DNA from: Isochrysis galbana
Lineage: Eukaryota; Haptophyta; Isochrysidales; Isochrysidaceae
Reading direction: 5' to 3'
Length of the DNA stretch: 64,000 bases
Assembly: GCA_018136815.1 (NCBI GenBank)
Contig: CM030938.1
Coordinates: 2,521,028 to 2,585,027, forward strand
A program made the translations under genes and the position numbers. The notes under the pieces are model-generated. The model was not told the DNA's origin. It saw only the letters and a list, made by a program, of their open reading frames with translations, and did not search any database. Positions 31,536-42,208 of the stretch are shown here, piece after piece (position 1 is the first letter of the stretch; the number at the start of each line of letters is the position of its first letter).

Positions 31536-31556
31536 TGACTCATGACTCATGACTCA
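31536..31556. repeat. Tandem TGACTCA sites
   Basis: A 7-bp unit repeats so that TGACTCA, the AP-1/Gcn4-type bZIP site, occurs three times end to end, with a fourth partial unit. It is a simple repeat that could bind bZIP factors. No nearby gene start supports a regulatory role. Confidence 0.4.
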
Positions 31557-31815
31557 TGACCTGATCGGTGGCGATGCTGCCGACGAGCCGGCGTCGCACG
31601 TCGTTCACAACGCATGCTGCAGGAGATCGAGTTGCAGTTTACAACTCTCATCAAGATAATACGTTTCGGGGGCATTTATTGATGCTGAGTAATCTATAAT
31701 CTAAGCCTTAAAAAGGAGTTTCATACGCACAAGCAAGATGAACTGCTCACAAACCCTTTGGACTTTGGACCAGAATCCAGAATATTTATTTGATGATTTG
31801 ATGGGCAAAGCGTTC

Positions 31816-31893
31816 CCGTTGCGTTTGGGGGAGCGCTCGAGCGCTCTCCATACCATGTACCATGCGACACGTTCTATTCTTAGAACGTGTCTC
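31816..31893. repeat. Repeat R3, copy 1
   Basis: Shares with 46003-46064 the blocks GAGCGCTCTCCAT and GCGACACG, plus a perfect hairpin ACACGTTCT-ATTCTT-AGAACGTGT. Origin unknown. Confidence 0.65.
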
Positions 31894-32269
31894 CCCTCTC
31901 GGCGCCCCGCTCTCTCCTCTTCCCTTTCTCTCCGCGCCCGCGTCCCGCGTGCAGCCGGGATCCCTCCCTTCCTTGGTTTTCCCATGCAATCAATCCATCA
32001 ATCCCGGCCTTCCCCTTATTGTATTCAGGCCTTTTGACATGAATATTTCGGCACGAATACGAGCCTTCTTCGCTATATACCGTCTTCTAGTCTTCTATGT
32101 TCGCCGTGGTCGCGCAAGGCGTGCAGATTCGGATTCCCCATGGGCTCAAGTCCAGGTTCGCCGATTTTCGTCTCGAAATTCGAGGATTTGAGTTTTATTT
32201 TTACCGTTACGGTAATTGTTCACGCGTTTAAGGTAAGAAATGCAGGTAACAGAACTGGGCCCGTCTGCA

Positions 32270-33010
32270 TTCCCTTATTCGCCCCCACGCCTGATGGCGT
32301 GCCAGGAGCACACTGCCCTACTGACCCATCCCTCTCGCCACAGACACGCCTGATTCGCCCGCCCTGGCCTGTCGTGGCCAGCCCATTGCCCATCCCTCTG
32401 ACCTCTGACCAGCCCCTCCTCCCCCTGGGCCCCCCTGTTCAGGACCCCCCAGCCAGCTCCAGTCGACCCGCAGGGGCTCGGAGCGCCAGCGAGGGAGAGG
32501 CAAGAGGGGCCAGGGCCATGCCCCAGCCTCACCTGCCCCCTGAGCTGCGCTCCCAGGCCCCTGCAGGCCACCTGGGGACCTGAAGAGGGGCCGCAGGCGC
32601 GCGCCATGGGCCCCCGCCGTAGGGAAGAGAGGAGGAAAAGGGAAGAGGGAGGGGAGGGGGGAGCGGTAGCTCTCCCCTCCGGCAGAAACGTGCGTCTTCT
32701 CGCCCCGTTTGGGTAAGAGAAGACGGGGGCGCCAGAGCCAGGATGCAGGAGGGAAGGGCCGCGGCTCGCCGCGGCCACTCGCTCTAGCGAGGGAGATTAG
32801 CGCTTCTGGGCTCCTATCTCACGAGTGCCCCCCCCCCCCCCCCCCCCCCGCGTTGCTTTTACCCGAAAGGGTTTTTCCCCCAGCGTGGACTCGAGGAGAG
32901 GACGCGCTGGGGTGCGCGGGGTCGGTGCATGCACTGGGGGGAGGACAAATATCGAGGGGAGGGGGCAGTGCCCCCACCCCCCGGTATCACTCGGACACCT
33001 GGCCCGTCAG
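32270..33010 (+). repeat. Diverged copy of the R1/R2 GC-rich family
   Basis: Shares the GCCTGATGGCGTGCCAGGAG, ACGCCTGATTCGCCC, GAGGGAGAGGCAAG and CTGCCCCCTGAGCTG blocks in the order seen in R2. A C-run (32827-32849) and a CCCGAAAGGGTTTTTCCCCC block resemble the R1 tail. Ends are not defined. Confidence 0.65.
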
Positions 33011-33775
33011 GCATGTCGGGATTCCGGGACTGAAACGTTATGTCCAATTAGCTAGTGGGGTTGGCTAGGATATAACATTGATTATTATTAATATTAATTA
33101 TTGCCTGGGCGATGGCTGCTGAGACCCTTTCGTAAGGGAATAGCCTAGGGGCGTAGCGGACTGCTCAAAGATTCTATTTAGGTGAAGATTCCAACGGCAT
33201 CATGCAACATGGACACGCACGGCATCTCGATGTCAATGAGCATGAAGCCGGATGTGTCTAGGGCTCCGCCATTATTAGCCGTGTGGTCAGCACGTTGTGT
33301 GACACCCATTGAACCATAGCCGAATAAGATGCGCAATGTAGATTGGCGAACGAGCACCAAAGGGTTGCTGGCTTTTCTTTGGAGGTCCGCCACACCATGT
33401 AGCGCGCTGAAGCCCGTCTTTGTGCTCTATGTCTGTGTTCCACGCGACGAGCCGTGAATGTCGATGCCGATATCAAATCCAAGGATAAGTGGAGGTGGTT
33501 TGCGATGCTGCGCGTCTATGATCAATATGTTCACCTCTCTGAATGAGAAATGGAAAGAGGAGCTTTGTGCCGCCGAACATCGACGATTAAGGGGGTCGGT
33601 CGTTTATTTCCCCTTGCTCACTTTCAAACCTATGGGCGAGCATCACATCTCGTGCAGGATCTGCGGCGCACGGCGAGGAGTTCTTATTGATCCGGACGAG
33701 AAGGTGGCGATGTTTGCGCGCCCAGGATCGATCATGGCATGCGATGCGGGACTGTGGGCCGTGTTTGCCCCAAAG
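33011..33775. other. Unassigned stretch with one possible frame
   Basis: A plus-strand frame at 33458-33817 (119 codons, with CRICGARRGVLIDPDE) overlaps the last exon of the NUDT9-like gene in antisense. It has no family I know and no partner exon, so I do not call it. Nothing else seen. Confidence 0.3.
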
Positions 33776-35913
33776 CTAGCGCACTTGATCTATCATGTGT
33801 TTGTGGCTAGCATATAGCTGCCTGCATCATAGGGAAGAGAGACATAGCTGGTAAGCAGTCCGGCCACGGGAAAGTCGTGCCGGCAACAAAACACCGACAG
33901 CGAGCATCGTGCGAATATAGTCGTGCGAGTTGGTGTATCCCACTGGTGCAGTTCAAGAGTATGCAAAAATGGACGGCAATGGTAAAGGGCATTCCACCTG
34001 TATTGCGGACAGTGTTCGCCGACTTCGAGCCACTGCACGTAGGCGTAAAAAGCAAAGGTAAGGGTGTGTCAGTTGACGAGATGGTGCGATGCATAGTTGG
34101 CAACAAACGATGGGCGCTTTTCGTGCTGCAAAGGACTGCAATGAGAGCATGGCTGAGGAGCGTTGCCTCAAACGCATCATATGACACGCCGATTGCTTCC
34201 TTTGTGTAGAGCCACGTAGAAGCCAATCGAGTACTCGTGACCGTGCAAGCGCTCACTTTGACATCGCACGCATCATCGCCGGCGGCTAGTGTCAACATCT
34301 CGCCCAGCTCATCCGGGCAGTGAAAGTGCATCGCCACGGTCTCCATCCATGCATTGTCGGTGTTGCGTGGGTCGTCCACGTAGCCACGGTATACCTAAGA
34401 GCAATCAACTAGACATTTCAGTAGGCAACGTCCACAGAGTCCCAGGGGTCTTCATGCAGTCTCGCCCACCATTTGTGAATTTGTATGAGAAGGCTGCATC
34501 ACCTCTTTTCCGTTTGACTTGGAGAAAAGCTGAGCTGCCATGGAATCGAACTTAGCCCTCAATCCATGTGGCACATTGCCTGCCTCCTGTGTAGAGGCAG
34601 CGCAAAGGTGGGATAGCGGTGAAGCAATGCGAGGCTAGCACCTGGCTGAGAGATTTGGGAACAACAACTTGATTTGCCTGCGTGTCTAATTTCGAGGGAA
34701 GAACCGATGACACCGAATGCGCTAGCTGAGTCGGGATCTCAGCTCCGTTTTCACCTCTGCGAATTCGCGCCGCAATGTTTGTGAGACGAGCTCGCCGGGA
34801 TCAACCATTCCCCCTGGGATGGCCCATTCGCCTGTCGGACAAGTGAAGGACAATGTTCATGGAGGCCTTATGATCATAATGAGGATTCGAACCATGCCGA
34901 TACACAGCCAGATCCGGCCCAATGTCCCTATGGGGAGCGCAAATCGCTGTGGCGTGTGATCGCTATAATCAGCAACTCCGATTGCATCTTGTATAGGACA
35001 CCTGTGTCTCTTCTTTTGATGACGACCACTTCGAGTGGTCGGCCAGACTTATTGAGATTTCGTCGCGTCACTATGGGGTCCGCGGCATGGTTTGCACCCC
35101 ACTTGCCCAAAGCGCCACGGTTGCAGATTCCTGTGCGCCCTGAAGCCATCAGGAGGCCACACAATCTCAACGACGAGGCATGGTGCCTTGAGATACTGGC
35201 CTCAATCAAGGTCTAGCGAGTGCATCCTCGGCGTAATGAGAGCCAAGAGCAGGCATGCAAGGCCAATGGCGCTGCACCTATGGGATTCAACGGCTTCCCA
35301 TCCTCATCAAACGATATTGCAAGGTTTGACTTCTCCAGCTCATAGCTACGCCGTTGCTGGATCAGTTCTCGATTCGGTACCAGAGAGTCGGCCCAACCTC
35401 CACTCTTCTTGTCACAGCTATTCTCCAGCACATGGGGGCTGACAAAGTCGACAGGCCTGCGGCGCCACAGAGTGAAAATAGGATGCTCATCACATCCAAA
35501 CACGAGCACGCAAAGAGCTGGCACCGTGAGCGCACAGCTGAGACGACAGGATCGGCGGCACTCCTTCCGCATGGCCGCTAACGCGCAGCGGGCTAACGTC
35601 CACACCGGTAATCAGGCAACGAAATTTCCCATGGGACGCACTCATCCACGACCGGGAAGCGCTCCGGGTAGATGGGATGTTTGGATCGTGCCTTAACATG
35701 CAGACCTGTGGCGGGCGCGCCAGCGGCTCATGGAGTGCGGGACGGGTGAAGCGGTGGGGCGAGGCTGGGACCGCAGCTACGAGTTGCGATTGCGCGCCGC
35801 CGGCTCGTGTCCTCACCTATCGTACTTGTGGATTCAATGATCGCGCTCGTGCCCTGCGGCTGCCCCTCGGTTGCAATCTCAGCCGTCCGCTTCTTGCCAC
35901 TTCCGCTCGACAT
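33776..35913 (-). CDS. NUDT9: NUDT9-type ADP-ribose pyrophosphatase
   Basis: Nine exons join in frame: 35913-35817, 35705-35606, 35456-35278, 35139-35002, 34831-34755, 34586-34503, 34394-34257, 34032-33998 and 33821-33776. They give 297 residues; all eight introns are GT-AG. The order matches the NUDT9 family: [94 protein letters not shown] and LYASHK. The Nudix box (G-x5-E-x7-REFAEEAG) is complete and is split by intron 5. Known reaction: ADP-ribose to AMP plus ribose-5-phosphate, Mg-dependent. No clear mitochondrial leader is seen. A long (GA)n repeat, (CT)n on the sense strand, lies 58 bases upstream of the ATG. Confidence 0.93.
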
Positions 35914-35969
35914 GCGGGGCCTGCCAGGCAGGGACGTGTTTCGGTAGGAGCCGGGCCTGGGGAAGGAGC

Positions 35970-35970
<1 letters not shown>

Positions 35971-36046
<76 letters not shown>
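35971..36046. repeat. (GA)n microsatellite in the NUDT9 5' region
   Basis: About 38 dinucleotide units without interruption. On the NUDT9 sense strand it reads (CT)n, and it may lie in the 5'UTR or core promoter. Confidence 0.9.
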
Positions 36047-36048
<2 letters not shown>

Positions 36049-36322
36049 TGAACGGCCGGCCAACCGGCACAGCGGCGGGTAGAGGGGGGGACAGCCGCTC
36101 TCCGTCACCTGAACGCCCCCCACCTACTTTATCGACTTCTTTGAACGGAGGCCGCGCATTTCCGGTTTTTCTTCCCATCTCTCTCTCCCACAGGCCATTA
36201 GGAGGGAGTAGTACAACTCCTATGAATGTAGGAGCGGCCTTCAATCTCTCCTACTCTGCTCTCCCCCTGAAATACATCATCATCAGCAGAGTATGGATAA
36301 TATGATCATATCCTGACCCTCC
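36047..36322. other. Intergenic
   Basis: No gene or repeat was recognised between the microsatellite and the LTR relic. Confidence 0.4.
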
Positions 36323-36525
36323 GTTAGAGCTTTTTCTTGTTGTGCGAGTATACCCTTAGTGCTGTGGTCCGTGGCCTTCACCGGTTCACCGGTCACCGGC
36401 AATGGAGCCCCTCCCCCGCGATGGGGCTGTGCGCGGTTGGCGCATGGCTCGTCCGGTGTATGTAGCTAGGGATGCTAGATGCTAGCCAACAAGATGCTCT
36501 ACAAGCAAGACAACAATTCTAAACG
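36323..36525 (+). repeat. Diverged solo LTR of the copia-type element
   Basis: Follows the LTR at 52313-52489 for its whole length: CTTGTTGT, CTTAGTGCTG, CGGCAATGGAGCCCC, CCCCGCGATGGGG, GCATGGCTCGTCC, TAGCTAGGGATGCTAG and CAACAATTCTAA. The TGTCAGGG/CCCTGACA ends are decayed. No internal domain lies beside it. Confidence 0.7.
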
Positions 36526-37129
36526 TGGTACCCCCGCCGAGAGACCACTTCCACTTCAACCTACAAGGCATATACGTATACAGCGATACAGCGTATACAC
36601 GCCAGGCCCCAAAACTGTGTATTATACATAGGTCGCCGAGGCCGTATACACAGTGTATACACAAGCGCGCGCACGCGCGCGCAAGCGCGCGAGCCGCTCA
36701 CGCGCAGCGATGGCGCGGCAAGGCCGCAGCGGCTGCCTGCCCCCCCGCCCGTGGGAGCGCCCCCTCCATCCATTGCCTCCCCCTCCTCCTCTTCTCACTT
36801 CCACTTCTTGTGCTTTGTGCTTTGTCCATACACATCAGCACATACATCACATGCTTCTTCAGCAACAAACACCAAACACCCATATATTCCCATATACATG
36901 TACCATATACACAACACCATAAGCATAAGTTTAAGTTATGCCATAAGTAAGACAACACAAATACACAAGCAAACATGACTGACTATGCTGTAAGTCTCAA
37001 GATGACATGTTCACAAGCCTCATCATCTCCTTCTCCTGCATGCTCGTCGTCCGAGCCCTCTCCACTCTCTTCATCAGTATCCCACTTGCATATGTCTGGG
37101 CGCCAAGCAGCGTCTTGCATGCGCGCCTT
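36526..37129. other. Intergenic
   Basis: GTATAC-rich sequence (36580-36660), a GCGCGC run (36664-36690) and A/C-rich sequence with CATA repeats (36830-36970). No gene seen. Confidence 0.45.
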
Positions 37130-37350
37130 CAACATGTTGACCTCTCAACAAGTTGACCTCTCAACATGTTGACCTCTCAACAAGTTGACCTCTCAACATG
37201 TTGACCTCTCAACAAGTTGGTCTTTCAACATGTTGACCTCTCAACAAGTTGGTTTTAACCACTGAACAAGTTGGCTCCACTCACCGAACAAGTTGCTTCC
37301 CGCCTGAACAAGTCGTGAACAATTTGGTTCCACCCTCAACAAGTTAATTC
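37130..37350. repeat. Minisatellite of alternating palindromes
   Basis: Eight 16-bp units run from 37130 to 37257. The core alternates strictly: CAACATGTTG, CAACAAGTTG, CAACATGTTG and so on, each followed by ACCTCT or a variant. The true unit is therefore 32 bp. Decayed CAAGTTG units continue to about 37350. Confidence 0.9.
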
Positions 37351-37970
37351 CAGGTAAAAATAAAACTCAACTCCTTCGATTTTCGAGACAAAAATCGGCG
37401 AACCCGAACTTGAGCCCAGGGAGAATCCGAATCAACTCGCCTGGAGCGACCACGACGAACCTAGAAGACGGTAGATAACGAAGAAGGCTCGTACTCAGGC
37501 CGAAACATTCTTGCCAAAGAGCCTGGATACAACACGTTGTCCCCTCCCCTCCCCTCCCCCTCGGCCGATGGCGAGCCGCTATCGGTGTTCAACCCCAAGC
37601 CCACGCACGCGTCGCGATCCGCGCGCGTGGTGGTGGTGGCCGCGGTCCCGCGCGCACGCCGCGCTCGCGCGCTCGCGCGCGCCGCTCACAGGCGGCCCCC
37701 AGCCCTAGCCCCGCTCTGAAAAAACAGTGGCAAAAACGGAGGGCGTTTGAAAAACAGTGAGAAACACAGTTTTCGGCCTACAAAAAAACACTGTTTTTGT
37801 CTTTCACATCTAGGGTCCGAGGTCCGAATGAGTTTTGTAGTATAAGTGGTGTCCACAGTGTCCGTGGCTTAATTGGGACCTCGCGGCTCTCTCGAACCCT
37901 CGCCCTCGCAAGACTCATGCTACGACTCGTCACGTCACGTACTCGCTAGTAGCTACTACGTAGTAGTAGC
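37351..37970. other. Intergenic
   Basis: GC-rich DNA with a GCGCGC cluster (37620-37690), then AAACAGTG repeats (37730-37795). The last 17 bases (37954-37970) are the left target-site duplication of the next element. Confidence 0.45.
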
Positions 37971-38897
37971 AACCTACTTTTATAAGTGGGGGTCAATGGG
38001 GGCCTCGCGCCCCCCTCTTTCCATCGCGGACACCCCCCGGGGTGGGCCCGTACATTCAACCCCAGCCCCTGCCCTCTGGCAGGGGCAGGGCACTCATCAA
38101 ATCAGCCCAGACCCCTAGTGGGCGCGGGCCGCGAGCCGCACTCCCAGGCCCGCATGGGCCTGCTCTCGTACTGACTCCCCCCCCCACCCCTGGTCGCCAG
38201 GCAGACAGGGGCCTCAGGGCGGCACCCAAGGCCAGCGAGGCGAGCGAGGGAGAGGCAGGGGGGGCCAGGGGCTGAGCCCCAGCCTCCACTGCCCCCTGAG
38301 CTGGCCCTGCTGGCCCTCTGGGCGCCCCTGAAGGACCTCTGAGAGCAGGCCATGGCGCGCCGCATGGCGACGCGCCGCAGGGACCGGGGCGGAAGAGAAT
38401 GGAACGAGGGAGAGGGGGGGATTTGCACCCCCCCCGATGGAGTGTGGTGAGAAACGAGCCCCGTTTGCGTTAGCAAACGGGCGAAGGGGGGCGGCTGGCG
38501 ACAGGAGAGGCGAGAAGAAGGGAGTGGCTCAAGACGTCCCTGTGGCAGATATCGGGGGGCGCAGTCATTTATTTCTTCGAGGACCGCTCGCGGCGCGAGC
38601 TGTAAGGGCCGTTCTCCTTTTTTGACGAGAGGCTCCTCCCCCCCCCCCCGGTGCTTTTTCCCGGAGAGTCGGCCGGCGTCGACCGGACCGCCTCAATGGG
38701 TTTTCCCTCATTTTAACTTGTGGGGAGTTAGAATGGGAGCCGGGGGCCTGCGAGGGGGGAGATGTGGAAGGGTGCATAGGAGTAGGTATTTGTGACAACA
38801 GCACGCGCCAAGGTGTACGGGCAGGTGCGCTGAGGGCTGTCGTGTTAGTACCGGGCTAGTGAGAGTAGTGGTACTAATGCTCAGATAGATTTGTTTG
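37971..38897 (+). mobile_element. R1 non-autonomous retroelement, with target-site duplication
   Basis: A 927-bp element flanked by a perfect 17-bp duplication, TACTACGTAGTAGTAGC, at 37954-37970 and 38898-38914. It starts AACCTACTTTTATAAGTGGG. It has a GGGGGCCTCGCGCCCCC hairpin, a GC-rich core shared with R2 (CAGCCTCCACTGCCCCCTGA), a CCGTTTGCGTTAGCAAACGG palindrome near 38460, a C-run before GGTGCTTTTTCCCGG, and a 3' end GTGGTACTAATGCTCAG with a T/G-rich tail. Other copies lie at 51096-51780 and 60180-60925, with 3'-end fragments at 13098 and 41120. Frames inside are not conserved between copies. Confidence 0.85.
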
Positions 38898-38928
38898 TTA
38901 CTACGTAGTAGTAGCCTACAGCCATCCT

Positions 38929-39684
38929 AATAAATAAACCTTTTAATAGTCTCACCGCACCCGCGGCCGTGGACCCTCTACTTTCTACTCACGTAGGAGA
39001 ACTTTCTACACCCCCACTCCCCCGGCCCTTCTCCCCCCGCCATAAGGCGACTCCCCCCGTGCACTACTAGGGGGATAGGGGTGAAGGGCTTAGATATGGT
39101 CCGGTGGCCCGCGCCTCCCCCCGGTGATCATTCCCCCCCTCCCTCCTGTGTCTCCGAGTGGGCGGCGGCCTCAGCCCCGACTTATCCTGTAAACAGGTGC
39201 GGGACTTACCTATTTTCCGGTGAGCGGAGCTCTCGCTCCGCCCACCCCCTTCTCCGCGCTCTCTCTCCCCTCTCCTGCAGGCACGCGCGATGGCGCGCCT
39301 GCGGCAGGCCTCCAGCTGCCCTGTGGCGGCCCTTGGAGGCTCCTGGAGGCCAGCTCAGGGGGCAGAGGAGGCTGGGGCTGGGCCCTGGCCTCCCCTGCCT
39401 CTCCCTCGCTGGTGCTCCCGAGCCTCTGGGGCCCCCAATCTGCACCTGTCTGCCTGTCGACCAGGGGGGGAGGGGGGTTGGAGCGATGGGCTGGTCACGA
39501 GGGGCCAGGATGGGCGAATGGGGCGAGCCTGTGGGGAAGGGAGTGGGTCAGTAGGGCAGTGGCCTCCTGGCAAGCCATCAGGCGTGCCAGGAGGATGGGT
39601 GGTTCCTCCCCCATGGCAGGGGAGGAGTGGAGAGAGGGGGGGGCTCGTGCCCCCCCATGGGTCAACCAAGTATAAACTTAGTTC
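38929..39684 (-). mobile_element. R2 non-autonomous retroelement, inverted copy, with target-site duplication
   Basis: A 756-bp element on the minus strand, flanked by a perfect 16-bp duplication, GCCTACAGCCATCCTA, at 38913-38928 and 39685-39700. It matches 12024-12785 from end to end in reverse: GAACTAAGTTTATACTTGG at its 5' end, the CCTGTAAACAGG palindrome near 39190, and AGACTATTAAAAGGTTTATT at its 3' end. Its left duplication touches the right duplication of the R1 copy, so two insertions landed side by side. Confidence 0.85.
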
Positions 39685-39700
39685 GCCTACAGCCATCCTA

Positions 39701-40175
39701 TAAGCATAGCCACTCATGAGCTCCTGAGGCTGCCCTCGAACAAGAGGACACCTTTTTTTTTGGGGGGGGGGGGTACACAGAGCTCTCTCTCTTGCGCGCG
39801 ACCTCCCCAGCGAGTCCCGCCTAATCAAAGGGCCTGGGGAGAGAGAGGGGGGGGGGAACCGGCTGAAGTGGATCGGCCGGCAGAATCGCAAGCACGCTGC
39901 CTGATGGCGCCGCACTCGCGGCGGCGATCTCGTTCAGAGGTTTCTTTCCTCGCGTGGGAGATTGGGGACGGACCGCCGGCCCCCCCGCCGGCGTCCCCGG
40001 CTGCTGCCTCCCCCCCCCCCTTCCCCGTTCTCTCCCCCCCTTCTCCGCCCCCCCCTCGCTGCTCTCTGTCTCCGTCTCACCTGGCAGCTTTCTCTCTGAA
40101 AGCACTGTTGTCCTATACCCGGCTCTGCTCATCTCCACCCCTCCCTCCCCCTCCCGCCCCAAGTGCGCCGCAACT
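39701..40175. other. MAPEG gene 5' region
   Basis: Mixed DNA, then a strongly C/T-rich sense-strand stretch from about 39980 to the start codon at 40176. No separate gene seen. Confidence 0.5.
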
Positions 40176-40789
40176 ATGTTCGGCTCAAATGTAAGCTCTC
40201 CTGCCGCACCGCTCGAGCAGGAACTGGGCACTGCGCTGCTGACGTGTGCCGCAGTCCTCACGCTCAAGATGTTCTTACTTCACGGCATTCTAGGTGAGCC
40301 GTACTAGTAACCTCCCCAGTTGCTTTTCTCTAACCAGACGCGCCCAGCTATTTCTCGGCCGTCTTGAGACTCAGTCATTTTTGCCCCTCGTTGCTGCATG
40401 TAGCTCGCGCCCGCTTGGCTACAATGAAATTCAACCACGCGGAGGATAAGAACCACCTACTCGCGCCCATCTTGAAGCCGATCTTCTTGGCATATGACAC
40501 TCTGCCCTGCGGTGATGTCGACACGTTCAGCAAGCTGGAGAAGAACAATGTCGAGAATGAACCCTACTTCATTGTTCTTATGCTTATCGCTGGATTACTC
40601 AAGGCCATTCCAAGCGAACTTGGGGCGACCTTGTGTACGCTTTACATGTATTCTCGACTTGCGCACTCGGTCACATTCTGCACCATGCCCTACATCGGGG
40701 CTGCTCCACGTACACTTACGTACCTTCCCGGTCTAGTCATCACGATTTTTGTCTGCTTTTCAGTTCTCAGTGGGTCCGCAGCTGAGTGA
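40176..40789 (+). CDS. MAPEG-family membrane protein (mPGES-1-like)
   Basis: Two exons, 40176-40293 and 40404-40789, join in frame across a 110-bp GT-AG intron to give 167 residues. Four hydrophobic helices are visible (about residues 17-40, 82-104, 106-126 and 144-163). After helix 1 comes ARARLATMKFNHAEDKNHL, like the RLRKKAFANPEDA region of the family. LEKNNVENEPYF matches the HLNDLENIIPFF signature, and YMYSRLAHSV the YxxxRxxH helix. MAPEG enzymes use glutathione in the ER membrane for eicosanoid or leukotriene synthesis or detoxification. The real substrate is unknown. The Arg and Asn/Glu residues that hold glutathione appear present. Confidence 0.88.
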
Positions 40790-42001
40790 GCTGTGAGTGC
40801 AGCTCGAACGCACTCAAGCCGCCCACCGACCCTCGCTCGCTCCTGACTGTTCTCAATCACGCCTCGGTTAATGATGGGTCCGATTATTATTAATCGTTGA
40901 GCTACGAGCTATCATCACCAGAACTATGTCATAGCCTTATCACTCACCATGGGGGATGGAGGTGCCGAGGGCACCAGCTACTACGGGCAAATGGCGGTCT
41001 AGAAAAGCATACCATATACAATATGAATATTCCGCGTAGTAAGATGAAGATTATTCGGAGCAAATACCTATACAAAAAAATCTGAAGACTCTGGACTCTG
41101 GGCTTAGAATAATGAAATAACTGAGCGTTAGTACCACTAACTACTGACTACTGCCACTAGCCCGATACTATCACGACACCCCTCAGCGCCAGCGCACCTG
41201 CCCGTACGCCTTGAGGTGTGCTGATGCCACAGATACATACACCTATGCACCCCTTCAAGTATCCCCCCTCGCAGAGCCCCGGCTCCCAATCTAACTCCCC
41301 ACAAGTTACAATGGGAAAAATAAAACTTCTTAATATTCGCGCCACGCGCGCGGCCCTGCACATTTATCACGTAGCCACGCCCGCTTCCCTTACCATTCCT
41401 CCCACCTGCCTTGCGGCTTGTCTCCTTGTGCTCTGCTTAGGGGCTCGGTGCGTGGGGCTTCCGGTCGCGGGCGGCTTGCACCGATCCCCGGAGGTCTAGT
41501 CCTCTTCTCCCTCCTGCGCCGTCGGGCTGCATCGGCTATTACATGGCTGGCTGTGTTGTTGGTGTCTGTGGGTTTGGGATGTCGAGCGGTGTGGAGATTG
41601 CGTGACGCGCGGGCCCGGGTCGAGGAAGTTGTTGGCATTTGGGCGAGCCTTTCTGCCATGCTAAGCGCACGCGCCACTACCCTAGAACCTGATTTCTAGT
41701 GTGTGTGGCATGTTTGAAAGGGCGCTGGGGGCACCATTCGTAACATAATTTAATGATATGTTTATGAGAAATAAATCTATCTATCGTAGAGTTGTCAAAT
41801 CATTTGTCGGTGAACGATAGAGAACTTATGTTTCCCGGTCGCTGCATTACAGTTGTTTCGCCAGGCCCTCACCCTCTCTCATCCTCCCCCGAGAGAATTC
41901 TCCTCTCCCGCCTCGCCTCTCGCGGCTGTCTCCCCGGGTGCCGGGGACTTGTCTGCTTGAGCCCAGTTTTTTCTTATTGTGTCCCCCAGCGGGACTTTTT
42001 C
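40790..42001. other. Intergenic with repeat pieces
   Basis: Apart from the R1/LINE fragment at 41070-41320, 41400-41700 is G/T-rich and reminiscent of the LINE 3' region at 46380-46640, without a clear alignment. 41860-41960 is C/T-rich. No gene supported. Confidence 0.4.
41070..41320 (-). repeat. R1 3' end joined to the LINE 3' motif
   Basis: Read on the minus strand: the R1 tail (AACTTGTGGGGAGTTAGAT through CGGGCAGGTGCG, GTGGTACTAACGCTCAG) is followed about 15 bases later by AAGCCCAGAGTCCAGAG, TCTTCAGA and a T7 run. It is a 5'-truncated copy and links the R1 family to the LINE 3' terminus. Confidence 0.7.
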
Positions 42002-42208
42002 TCACACTGTGACCGCGGTGCCCAGCTTGGCCTCGCAGTCGACCACGCGCTTGCGCCCCTTGCTGAGCTGCACGAGGCGCTTCTCGCGCTTCTCGCGCAA
42101 CGCGTTGAGCTTGGTGCTCCTATGCCGCCGTCCCGTGGGCGTCTCTCCTTCACCAGCTGGCTCCAGCTGGCTAAGCAGCTCGTCCGCGGGCAGGGCCTCG
42201 TCCGCCAT
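42002..42208 (-). CDS. Hypothetical small charged protein
   Basis: An ATG-started frame of 68 residues: an acidic start (MADEALPADELLSQLEP), then a basic helical stretch (LNALREKREKRLVQL, SKGRKRVVD). It lies divergently from the arabinosyltransferase-like gene, about 280 bases apart, in a typical bidirectional layout. No family recognised; it may be an exon of a longer gene. Confidence 0.35.
   Translation of the reverse strand: MADEALPADELLSQLEPAGEGETPTGRRHRSTKLNALREKREKRLVQLSKGRKRVVDCEAKLGTAVTV

Larger units (their letters stand above)
30102..32269. other. Intergenic, low-complexity
   Basis: The synthetase leader is CT-rich on its sense strand (GA-rich at 30440-30480). A CCTGTAAACAGG palindrome lies at about 30548, echoing the one inside R2. 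Long C and G runs lie at 30760-30775, 30909-30950 and 31030-31085, with a (TC)n at 31047-31073. A CGGTCAAA arm lies at 31265. Frames of over 200 codons here are built of Pro/Arg/Gly low-complexity and are not credible genes. Confidence 0.5.

Noticed and set aside
33458..33817. 119-codon plus-strand frame with CRICG
   Set aside because: It overlaps the final NUDT9 exon in antisense and has no recognisable family.
37130..37350. CRISPR-like array
   Set aside because: Units are directly adjacent without unique spacers. It is a minisatellite in a eukaryotic genome.
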